Shown in pieces: positions 16,489 to 23,748 of a stretch of DNA of 45,575 nt. The stretch comes from Caedibacter sp052030685 (lineage in GTDB: Bacteria > Pseudomonadota > Gammaproteobacteria > Francisellales > Francisellaceae): contig NZ_JBQAJM010000020.1 of the NCBI RefSeq assembly GCF_052030685.1, forward strand, positions 1 to 45,575, written 5' to 3'. How positions within the stretch are numbered: the stretch's first letter is position 1; each line of letters starts with the position of its first letter. Both the position numbers and the translations under genes were made by a program. The notes beneath the pieces were generated by a model that was not told the origin of the DNA, searched no databases, and worked only from the letters and a program-made list of their open reading frames with translations.

Positions 16489-17039
16489 CCCTAATGCGTT
16501 GTCCTTGGGCAAACTCAAGTCTTCAGATGCAAGACTATCATGATCATGAATGGGGCGTGCCACTGTATGATGAGCAAAAGCTGTTTGAGTTCTTATGTTT
16601 AGAAGGAGCACAAGCAGGCTTAAGTTGGCAGACGATATTAAAGCGACGTGAGAATTATCGCCGAGCTTTTTATGGTTTTCAGATTGATAAAGTTGCTCAC
16701 ATGACAGCGGATGATGTTGAAACTTTAATGCAAAATACAGCTATTATTCGCAATCGTCTTAAGATCAAAAGTGTAATTAATAATGCAAAAGCTTGGCTTA
16801 AGTTATCTAAAGCACACTCTATGGTGGACACGCTTTGGCAATTTGCCCCTAAGCAAGTGATTGTTTATACAGAGCATGAAGCAATTCCGGCATTTACTGA
16901 AGAATCAAAAAAGATGAGTAAATGGCTTAAATCACAAGGTTTTAGCTTTGTCGGACCAACGATATGTTATGCCTTTATGCAGGCAACGGGGATGGTCAAT
17001 GACCATTTGAAATCATGCTTTGTCTTTAATGCCAAATAA
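16485..17039 (+). CDS. tag: DNA-3-methyladenine glycosylase I
   Basis: 184 residues of the Tag/AlkA-type helix-hairpin-helix glycosylase that excises 3-methyladenine. MRCPW...YHDHEWGVPLYDEQKLFEFLCLEGAQAGLSWQTIL is the family signature. The zinc site (Cys near the N-terminus, His near YHDHEW, and C-terminal NDHLKSCF) is complete. The start may be ATG 16485 (overlaps the ruvA stop) or ATG 16494, which gives the usual MRCPW start. Its last 27 bases overlap the convergent transporter gene. Confidence 0.92.
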   Translation: MTLMRCPWANSSLQMQDYHDHEWGVPLYDEQKLFEFLCLEGAQAGLSWQTILKRRENYRRAFYGFQIDKVAHMTADDVETLMQNTAIIRNRLKIKSVINNAKAWLKLSKAHSMVDTLWQFAPKQVIVYTEHEAIPAFTEESKKMSKWLKSQGFSFVGPTICYAFMQATGMVNDHLKSCFVFNAK

Positions 17040-18209
17040 TACGATCGCGGCAACTAATGACATCACAAGGATCAATAAAGCGATCAGTAGATTTGGTTCT
17101 AAAGGTAGAGATAAAGCAAAGCCACTGATTAGACCTGCAGCAAGCATACTAATGCAGCCATATAGGCTACCCACGGCACCTAAGCGTGCTTTGAATGTCA
17201 CAATAGCCAAGGTGCTACTGGTTGGAAAAATGACACCTGCAGCGAAGTTAAAGATAATGACTGCGAGCATGATAAATTCAAGGCTATGGCTAAAGAACAC
17301 AGCTTGAATCGTGATGAGTATTCCTGAAAGTAAAAAAAGCATCACAGCAATGACTTGAGATCGCTCAATGGAAATATATTTAAGCGCCATGCCATTGGCA
17401 AACATCCCTACAGCAATTAAAGCTTCACCGATACCAAAAACGATAGCGTAATGTATCTCGCTTAAGCCAAAGTATTGTTGAAATAAGAAGGCACTTATTG
17501 ATAAGTAGGCAATGATAGCGCCCATAATGGTGCTCGATATGATCATGTTTTTAATAAATGTTTTGTTTTTCATAACCCATAAATAGGTTTTAACGGATAG
17601 TTTAGCCGAAAGACGCTTTTTCGGGTTTAGCAATGTTTCAACCAAATAAATATAAGCGCCAATATAACAGAGTACACTTAAAATTAAGATGAAAATAAAA
17701 TCGGCACGCCAATGATAAACATGCGCTAGAAATGCGCCAACAATTGGTGCAATCACAGGTGCCATTAAGGTGCCAATACCCATAAATGACATAAAGCGCG
17801 CATATTTGACTTTATCAGGAATAACATCACGTAAAATCACGCGCCCCAATGACATCGGTGCTGCCATACCAATGGCCTCGAGTGTGCGTCCGACCATTAA
17901 CATGCTAAAGTTTAGACTAAACACGGTGATTAGTGTGCCAATAATACTAATAGCAAGTCCCGTGAGAAAGATTTTGCGTCGCCCAAAGCGCTCTGATAAA
18001 GGACCATAAATAAGCTGGGCGCAGGCAAAAACAATAAAGTAGTAGGTAACACTAAATGCTAATAAGTGGGCTCCCGTGCCAAAATCCTCACTAATACTCG
18101 GTAACGACGGGACATAAATATCAGAGACAAAAATACCCAGCATCGAGGTGACCATAATAATAAAAACGAAAATAACCTTAGCCGATGTAGATGCTTTAAT
18201 ATGTAACAT
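17013..18209 (-). CDS. Bcr/CflA-family drug efflux MFS transporter
   Basis: 398 residues with about 12 membrane segments. DIYVPSLPSISEDFG in helix 1 and LIYGPLSERFGRRKIFLTGL (MFS motif A after helix 2) define the Bcr/CflA branch of 14- or 12-TMS drug:H+ antiporters. GRTLEAIGMAAPMSLGRVILRDV is the helix 4 pattern. It is the first of three members in this window. Substrate is unknown. It is convergent with tag, overlapping its end. Confidence 0.85.
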   Translation of the reverse strand: MLHIKASTSAKVIFVFIIMVTSMLGIFVSDIYVPSLPSISEDFGTGAHLLAFSVTYYFIVFACAQLIYGPLSERFGRRKIFLTGLAISIIGTLITVFSLNFSMLMVGRTLEAIGMAAPMSLGRVILRDVIPDKVKYARFMSFMGIGTLMAPVIAPIVGAFLAHVYHWRADFIFILILSVLCYIGAYIYLVETLLNPKKRLSAKLSVKTYLWVMKNKTFIKNMIISSTIMGAIIAYLSISAFLFQQYFGLSEIHYAIVFGIGEALIAVGMFANGMALKYISIERSQVIAVMLFLLSGILITIQAVFFSHSLEFIMLAVIIFNFAAGVIFPTSSTLAIVTFKARLGAVGSLYGCISMLAAGLISGFALSLPLEPNLLIALLILVMSLVAAIVLFGIKDKA

Positions 18210-18440
18210 GAATTTTGCCCAAAAAATGTATATTGTGGTTTTATAAAATGAACGATGGTTCAGTATAAAGTAAAACTATTTGTTGTGCTAGCTAGATTCG
18301 GATGAATTTTGTAGTGAAATTGTAATAATTCTATTGTAAGCCCCATCGTAAATCATTTTGCGGTGTTTTATTGCAAAGTAGTTTATGAAGTAATGGCACC
18401 ACCTTAATGAGTCGCTTGTAAATATAGGTTTTGCAACGAA

Positions 18441-18569
18441 CTCAAATCAACCATCCCTGACAAAATGGATTGCCACGCATCCATGCTCGCAATGACACCC
18501 TCTGATTTGTCATCCTGAGCCAGGATGGCGTGAGGATCCAATGCGAAGCTGCCATGGATGGTTATTGAG
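18441..18569. repeat. MITE-like palindromic element
   Basis: About 129 bases flanked by imperfect inverted ends: CTCAAATCAACCATCC (18441-18456) and GGATGGTTATTGAG (18556-18569). Inside are GGATTGCCACGC...CTCGCAATGAC and GTCATCCTGAGCCAGGATGGCG, the kind of short palindromic motifs (CATTGCGAG...GCAATCC) dispersed in many bacterial genomes. It fills most of the 395-base gap 18210-18604, in which no gene is seen; the remainder is AT-rich and probably holds the transporter promoter. Confidence 0.55.
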
Positions 18570-18604
18570 TGCCATTAGTTTATGATGGACATAGCTATTA
18601 GAGA

Positions 18605-19861
18605 TTACGTTGTCTTTTGTAAATGCTTTGCCATGACGGATAAATCTAATTTCTTTTGCCATTTGGCGATAATAATAGTGGCAACCGTATTGCCAATCAT
18701 ATTGGTAATTGCACGTCCTTCAGACATAAAACGATCAATACCTAGAATAATAACAATGCCAGCGACAGGCACTGTACCAACCGCAGCTAATGTACTTGCT
18801 AAGATCACAAAGCCGCTGCCGGTGACACCTGCTGCACCCTTAGAGCTAATAAGCATCACCCCAAGCATAAAGAGTTGTTGCTCGAGTGTTAATGGGACAT
18901 CTAATGCTTGAGCAATAAAAATAGCCGCTAAAGAAAGGTAAATAGCTGTTCCATCTAAATTAAAGGAGTACCCAGTGGGGATAACAAGCCCAACAACACT
19001 TTTATCACAACCTAATTTCCCAAGCTTTTCAATCAAGTTAGGCAGAACGGTTTCTGATGATGAAGTACCAAGGACGATCAGAATTTCTGTTTTTATATAG
19101 CGAATCACACTAAATATACTAATCTTGCAATAGATGCGTAAGATTAAACCAAGAATGACGACAAGAAAGATAATACACGTTAGATAAAAACAAAGCAGTA
19201 AGCCAATAAGACCGGCTAATGTATGAAGTCCATATTTGCCGATTGTAAATGCCATTGCCGCACATGCGGCAAGTGGTGCATAGTACATAATGCTATGGAT
19301 GATCTTGAAAAATACTTTAGACAAGTGCTGGATGCCTTCTAATATTGGTTGACCTTTTTCACCATACATTAACAACCCTGTAGCGAATAAAATGGCAACA
19401 AATAAGACTTGTAAAATCTCACCGTCACTAAATGCACTGACAAAAGTGTGGGGGATAATATTTAAAATAAAACCAGAAATACTATCCATTTGCTCAGCTT
19501 TGCCAATATAGGCTGATGCTGCGTGCATATCTAATGTATTGGCATTAATATGCATCCCTGAACCCATTGGGATAAGGTTCGCAACAATTAAGCCAATAGT
19601 TAATGCTAAGGTTGTGGTAATCAGAAAGTAAATGAGTGCAGCGCCGCCTATTTTGCCAACCGATTTCAAGCTTTTCATAGCTGCAATACCTGAAACGATG
19701 GTCAAAAATATAATCGGTGCGATTAAAACTTTAATTAATTTGATGAAAATATCGGCAAATGGCTTTAAACTCACGGCAAATTGAGGAGACAATGCGCCTA
19801 AAATAATGCCGATAATAATCCCTAAAATAACTTGTGCATACAGGTGTTTAAATAAACGCAT
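18605..19861 (-). CDS. dctA: C4-dicarboxylate/H+ (Na+) symporter, DctA-like
   Basis: 418 residues of the dicarboxylate/amino acid:cation symporter (DAACS) family. Landmarks: the serine-rich region GTSSSETVLPNL, the VIPTGYSFNLDGTAIYLSLAAIFIAQ helix 7 motif, and SSKGAAGVTGSGFVILASTL with the helical hairpin 2, ending ILGIDRFMSEGRAITNMIGNTVATIIIAKW. The SKGAAGVTGSGF and DRFMSE...NMIGN forms are closest to DctA (succinate, fumarate, malate), which is 428 residues in E. coli. Glutamate transport cannot be excluded from sequence alone. Confidence 0.8.
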   Translation of the reverse strand: MRLFKHLYAQVILGIIIGIILGALSPQFAVSLKPFADIFIKLIKVLIAPIIFLTIVSGIAAMKSLKSVGKIGGAALIYFLITTTLALTIGLIVANLIPMGSGMHINANTLDMHAASAYIGKAEQMDSISGFILNIIPHTFVSAFSDGEILQVLFVAILFATGLLMYGEKGQPILEGIQHLSKVFFKIIHSIMYYAPLAACAAMAFTIGKYGLHTLAGLIGLLLCFYLTCIIFLVVILGLILRIYCKISIFSVIRYIKTEILIVLGTSSSETVLPNLIEKLGKLGCDKSVVGLVIPTGYSFNLDGTAIYLSLAAIFIAQALDVPLTLEQQLFMLGVMLISSKGAAGVTGSGFVILASTLAAVGTVPVAGIVIILGIDRFMSEGRAITNMIGNTVATIIIAKWQKKLDLSVMAKHLQKTT

Positions 19862-19955
19862 AGCTTTTTCCAGTTACTGCAACTTAATGTAATAAATTGT
19901 ATCAGTTAGTAGCGGAAGTCAACTTAATTTTTTTTATTGTAATTTTGTCGTTTTA

Positions 19956-20741
19956 TTAAGCGTTGGTGGTGTTGATGCGACGTTGATCACATTCACGGAT
20001 ATCAAATAGCTCTTGATCATATAAATGAGTTGGTACGACATTGCTAAGCGAGGCAAAAATGTTTTGAGGAATGATTGGGTTTTGCTTAGCCAAATCATGA
20101 ATAAGCGCTTTAACCTGTTGGCGTTTTAGATTTTCCTGTGTGCCACATAGATTGCATGGAATGATGGGAAAGTTTTGTTCTTTAGCAAAGTGCGCAATAT
20201 CACGCTCTTGACAGTAAATCATGGGTCTGATCACCACGTTTTTTTTGTCTTCAGTTAATAGCTTGGCAGGCATTGACTTAATCTTGCCTTGATAAAACAT
20301 CGACATTAATGCCGACTCAATCACATCATCTTTATGATGCCCCAACATAATCTTATCAACGTTGTTATCGCGCGCAAAGCGATAAATATTACCACGACGT
20401 AGGCGCGAGCATAATGAGCAATAAGTCTTATTCTCAGGTACTTTATCAATAACAACAGAATAGGTATCACGCTTTTCGATAATATAGTTGATATGATGAT
20501 TATCAAGGTATTGTCTTAATTCGGCATCATCCCAACCGGGTTGGGTTTGATCCAAGGTGTAGACAGTTAAATCAAGATCATAAGTACCATTAGTTACCAA
20601 GTCATGTATCACTTTAACCAGTGTGAAAGAGTCCTTGCCACCGGATAAGCAAATCATCACCTTGTCACCTTTTTTTAGCATCTTATAATCGGCAATTGCT
20701 TTGGTAATATAGAAATGAAGTTTCTTTTCTGTTTGCGTCAT
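19956..20741 (-). CDS. ttcA: tRNA 2-thiocytidine biosynthesis protein TtcA
   Basis: 261 residues. PP-loop ATPase SGGKDS at 33-38 and two CxxC pairs, Cys108-Cys111 (YCSLCSRLRRG) and Cys196-Cys199 (PCNLCGTQ). TtcA uses these to hold a [4Fe-4S] cluster that thiolates C32 of certain tRNAs. MLGHHKDD and the flanking FYQGKIKSMPAKL are family hallmarks. It follows smpB by only 5 bases on the same strand, so the two are probably cotranscribed. Confidence 0.93.
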   Translation of the reverse strand: MTQTEKKLHFYITKAIADYKMLKKGDKVMICLSGGKDSFTLVKVIHDLVTNGTYDLDLTVYTLDQTQPGWDDAELRQYLDNHHINYIIEKRDTYSVVIDKVPENKTYCSLCSRLRRGNIYRFARDNNVDKIMLGHHKDDVIESALMSMFYQGKIKSMPAKLLTEDKKNVVIRPMIYCQERDIAHFAKEQNFPIIPCNLCGTQENLKRQQVKALIHDLAKQNPIIPQNIFASLSNVVPTHLYDQELFDIRECDQRRINTTNA

Positions 20742-20746
20742 GGTGG

Positions 20747-21238
20747 TTATAGGCTCTTTTTGAATAAACGCTCTTTTTCACGTTTCCAATCATGTTCTTT
20801 AGAGGCTTGACGTTTATCATGCAATTGCTTGCCTTTAGCAATTGCGATCTCAATTTTGACACGAGAACCTTTCCAGTACATAGCAAGTGGCACAATGGTA
20901 TAGCCTTTGATATCAACTTTACCTAAGAGCTTATTGATTTCTCTACGGTGTAATAGCAATTTGCGTGTGCCTGCAGGAACAGGTACGACATGCGTTGACG
21001 CAGAATGTAAAGGGGTAATGAGTGCATTAAAAAGCCAAGCTTCATTATTCTTAACATGAATGTGACTATCGGTTAGTTGAACGCGTCCAGCACGAATGCT
21101 TTTGATTTCCCAACCTTGAAGCACGATACCGGCTTCAAAGCGCTCTTCAATCAAATATTCATGAAAAGCTTTTTTATTTTTGGCAATGGTACTATTGGTT
21201 GCCGTTGATTTTAGTTTTGTATTTTTTGTCTTTGCCAT
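20747..21238 (-). CDS. smpB: SsrA-binding protein SmpB
   Basis: 163-residue tmRNA partner that delivers tmRNA to stalled ribosomes. Core motifs: KKAFHEYLIEERFEAGIVLQGWEIKSIRAGRVQLTDSHI, the middle RREINKLLGKVDIKGYTIVPLAMYWKGSRVKIEIAIAKGKQLHDKR and the basic C-terminal tail (DWKREKERL). A basic N-terminal extension (KTKNTKLKSTATNSTIAKN) precedes the core. Divergent from ratA-rnfH, the common gammaproteobacterial arrangement; ssrA is about 8 kb away. Confidence 0.95.
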   Translation of the reverse strand: MAKTKNTKLKSTATNSTIAKNKKAFHEYLIEERFEAGIVLQGWEIKSIRAGRVQLTDSHIHVKNNEAWLFNALITPLHSASTHVVPVPAGTRKLLLHRREINKLLGKVDIKGYTIVPLAMYWKGSRVKIEIAIAKGKQLHDKRQASKEHDWKREKERLFKKSL

Positions 21239-21242
21239 TGTT

Positions 21243-21270
21243 TTGCAAAATAGTGCATAAGCGTTACAAT
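21243..21270 (+). promoter_or_regulatory. Putative promoter of ratA-rnfH
   Basis: TTGCAA (21243-21248), 16-bp spacer, TACAAT (21265-21270), 43 bases before ratA in the divergent smpB/ratA gap. Confidence 0.5.
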
Positions 21271-21312
21271 AGCCAAGATTCTAACATGAACTTATGACAT
21301 AAGAGAAACACT

Positions 21313-21756
21313 ATGACAACAATTCATCGAACGGCATTGGTTGAATACAGTGCTAAAGAGATGTATGACCTTGTAAATGATATTGATAAATATCCTGAGT
21401 TTTTACCCATGTGCCAAGCAGTAGAGGTGCATATGCATACTGAAACAGAAGCCGAAGCGACACTTAAAATTGCCAAAGGCGGTGTCAAAATTGATTTTGG
21501 TACACACAATGACATGATCTCAGGCAAAGAGATTAAAATCCGATTAATTAAAGGCCCTTTTAAGCGTTTACTGGGTGTGTGGCATTTTATTCCTCTAAAT
21601 GATAAAGCCTGTAAAGTAACACTTGATTTAGAGTTTGAATTTTCTTCTAAAGTCATGGCATTAGCATTAGGTGTTGTCTTTAATACACTGGCTAATACAA
21701 TGCTTGATGCCTTTTGTAAGCGTGCTAAAACAGTGTATGGAGCAGAAGCTGTATGA
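21313..21756 (+). CDS. ratA: RatA-family START-domain protein (COQ10-like)
   Basis: 147 residues of the ubiquinone-binding START/COQ10 family: TALVEYSAKEMYDLVNDIDKYPEFLPMC at the N-terminus and FNTLANTMLDAFCKRAKTVYG at the C-terminus. Annotated as ratA in E. coli; it may deliver ubiquinone or affect ribosome association, and the true role is debated. It overlaps rnfH by four bases (ATGA), the conserved neighbour. Confidence 0.9.
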   Translation: MTTIHRTALVEYSAKEMYDLVNDIDKYPEFLPMCQAVEVHMHTETEAEATLKIAKGGVKIDFGTHNDMISGKEIKIRLIKGPFKRLLGVWHFIPLNDKACKVTLDLEFEFSSKVMALALGVVFNTLANTMLDAFCKRAKTVYGAEAV

Positions 21757-22055
21757 AAGTAGAAGTTGTGTATGCCAATCCCCAAGAGCAAAAACTATAT
21801 CAAATTGAGTGTGATGAAAATAGTTTTGTCCAAGATTTGATAACACAAAGTGGGGTGTTGAGTGATTTCCCAGAGATTGATCTAACAACACAATCAATTG
21901 GCATTTATAGTGAAATAGTGACTCTTGATCATATTGTAAAGCCTGATGATCGTATTGAAATTTATCGCGAATTAACCATTGATCCTAAAGATGCCAGAAG
22001 AATTCGCGCGGAAGAGAAACGTAAAAAAGATGGCTTGAAGTTGTTTGGCGCTTAA
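21753..22055 (+). CDS. rnfH: RnfH/RatB-family ubiquitin-like protein
   Basis: 100-residue beta-grasp protein: VEVVYANPQEQKLYQIECDENSFVQDLITQSGVL...IGIYSEIVTLDHIVKPDDRIEIYRELTIDPKDARRIRAEEKRKKDG. The ELTIDPKDARRIRAE pattern is diagnostic of the RnfH family (UPF0125). Function is unknown; it is usually paired with ratA, as here (ATGA overlap). The hsdM remnant starts 18 bases downstream. Confidence 0.9.
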   Translation: MKVEVVYANPQEQKLYQIECDENSFVQDLITQSGVLSDFPEIDLTTQSIGIYSEIVTLDHIVKPDDRIEIYRELTIDPKDARRIRAEEKRKKDGLKLFGA

Positions 22056-22072
22056 ATTAAAAGAGAGTAAAG

Positions 22073-22219
22073 ATGGCAATTAAAAAATCAGAGTTATATT
22101 CATCCCTGTGGGCAAGTTGTGATGAGCTACAGTTAAGCATTAAATATTATTTTGTAGGATTCTTGCAAACAATGGATATCGTTATAGGTATTGAGAGACA
22201 AGTAGATGAGCCTTTCTAA
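22073..22219 (+). pseudogene. hsdM remnant (5' end only)
   Basis: A 48-codon frame beginning MAIKKSELYSSLWASCDEL, the conserved N-terminus of type I restriction-modification methyltransferase subunit HsdM, preceded by a GAGAGTAAAG ribosome site. After about residue 20 the match ends and an unrelated tail (LSIKYYFVGFLQTMDIVIG...) runs to TAA at 22217-22219, overlapping the yhcG start. A full HsdM is about 500-800 residues, so nearly all of the gene has been deleted. It marks a lost type I restriction-modification locus between rnfH and the YhcG gene. Confidence 0.8.
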
Positions 22220-23243
22220 AGATACTCAATTTGTGAGCTTGATTAATGATATTGCTATTATTATTGAAAGCAGTAGGCAACAAGTACGCCAAACAGTTAA
22301 TCATGCCATGGTTCAAAGCTATTGGGAGATTGGTCGGCTAATAGTTGAGCATGAGCAAAACGGAGAAAGTCGAGCCGCTTATGGTAAGCAGCAGTTACAG
22401 TTACTTTCCAAAGAACTTACCAAACGCTTGGGGAAGGGGTTTGATGCAGGTAACTTACGTAATATGCGCCAATTTTATATTACTTTTCCAATTCGCTACG
22501 CAGTGCGTAGTGAATTGAGTTGGACACATTATCGTATTCTTATGCGCATAGATAGTTTGGTTGCTCGCGAGTGGTATTTGCAAGAAGCAATTATGCACAA
22601 CTGGAGTGCCCGAGCATTAGAACGCCAGATTAGTAAGTTATATTATGAGCGATTATTATCAAGCAAAGACAAAAAACTGGTGGAATCAGAAGCTCAGAAA
22701 GCAACAAAACCTCTGGTTGAAAACGCCAAAGACTTTTTGCGAGATCCTTATATTTTAGATTTTCTTAACCTTCAAGACAAAACCTATCAAGAAAGTGACC
22801 TTGAAGAAGCTATTATTAGTAATTTACAACAATTCTTATTGGAGTTAGGTAAAGGCTTTGCATTTGTAGAACGTCAGCAACGTATTCGCTTTGAAGATGA
22901 AGATTTTTATATTGATTTGGTGTTTTACAACTTTAAGCTTAAATGCTTTTTATTGGTTGATTTAAAGCTAGGTAAACTTAAGCATCAAGATATTGGACAG
23001 ATGGATACTTATGTGCGTTTGTATGATGAACAGAAGAAAAGCCAAGACGACAACCCAACGATTGGTTTAGTGTTGTGCAGTGAAAAAAGTGAAGCAGTTG
23101 TTAAATACTCAATATTATCAGATCAAAAGCAGTTATTTGCCGCAAAATATTTGCCTTACCTACCTACTGAGGAAGAGCTGATAAGAGAACTTGAGCGTGA
23201 GCGGACACAAGCACTGATAAAGCTTAGTCAAGCTAGCGAATAA
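22206..23243 (+). CDS. YhcG-family PD-(D/E)XK nuclease-domain protein (DUF1016)
   Basis: 345 residues, apparently intact. The N-terminal DUF1016 helical domain includes YWEIGRLIVEHEQNGESRAAYGKQQLQLLSKEL and AVRSELSWTHYRILMRI; the C-terminal PD-(D/E)XK domain has Asp237 (FYIDLVFYN) and Asp252-x-Lys254 (LLVDLKLGKLKHQDIGQMDTY). Related proteins occur in, or next to, type I restriction-modification loci, as shown here by the upstream hsdM remnant. Its molecular role is not established. It starts inside the remnant's frame, and no hsdS or hsdR follows. Confidence 0.85.
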   Translation: MSLSKDTQFVSLINDIAIIIESSRQQVRQTVNHAMVQSYWEIGRLIVEHEQNGESRAAYGKQQLQLLSKELTKRLGKGFDAGNLRNMRQFYITFPIRYAVRSELSWTHYRILMRIDSLVAREWYLQEAIMHNWSARALERQISKLYYERLLSSKDKKLVESEAQKATKPLVENAKDFLRDPYILDFLNLQDKTYQESDLEEAIISNLQQFLLELGKGFAFVERQQRIRFEDEDFYIDLVFYNFKLKCFLLVDLKLGKLKHQDIGQMDTYVRLYDEQKKSQDDNPTIGLVLCSEKSEAVVKYSILSDQKQLFAAKYLPYLPTEEELIRELERERTQALIKLSQASE

Positions 23244-23324
23244 TATTGCAAAAGACTCGTTAAAATTCTTTCCTCTGAATATTTTAGGGGACAAAATAAA
23301 TCTTATTAAAAACATGGAGAAAAA

Positions 23325-23747
23325 ATGAGCATTTGGAAAACACCCGTAACAATAGAACAAATGAATGAGCGCGGAGCTGATTTATTCTCTGATACTTTAG
23401 GTATTCGTTTTACGGAAATTGGTGATGATTATTTATTGGCAGAAATGCCTTTGCAGAAAAAACACAAGCAACCCTTAGGGATTATGAATGGCGGGGTTTC
23501 TTGTGGTATTGCTGAAACCGTTGGCAGCACTGCTGCGAATTATGCCGTTGATCTGACAAAGCAGTATTGTGTTGGGTTGGATATTAATACTAATCATATT
23601 CGACCGGCAACAGAAGGTGTGCTAACGGCTAAAGCCTATGCACATCATATTGGACGGACAACCCATGTATGGGCAATTGAAATTATTGATGAAAAGGGGC
23701 GATTGATATCGATCAATCGTTTAACGATGGCTGTTAAGGATCGCTAA
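23325..23747 (+). CDS. Hotdog-fold acyl-CoA thioesterase (MenI/YdiI-like)
   Basis: 140-residue single-hotdog protein that aligns end to end with E. coli YdiI/MenI: IWKTPVTIEQMNERGA...IGDDYLLAEMPLQKKHKQPLGIMNGGVSCGIAETVGS. YdiI catalytic residues map as Gln (KQP) kept, Glu (AET) kept, and His of the LHGG loop replaced by Asn (MNGG). Likely hydrolyses an acyl-CoA thioester, but the substitution and lack of menaquinone genes nearby leave the substrate open. It ends one base before mnmC. Confidence 0.8.
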   Translation: MSIWKTPVTIEQMNERGADLFSDTLGIRFTEIGDDYLLAEMPLQKKHKQPLGIMNGGVSCGIAETVGSTAANYAVDLTKQYCVGLDINTNHIRPATEGVLTAKAYAHHIGRTTHVWAIEIIDEKGRLISINRLTMAVKDR

Positions 23748-23748
23748 A

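Noticed and set aside
22206..23243. YhcG-type gene as part of a complete type I restriction system
   Set aside because: No hsdS or hsdR lies on either side, and hsdM is only a short remnant.
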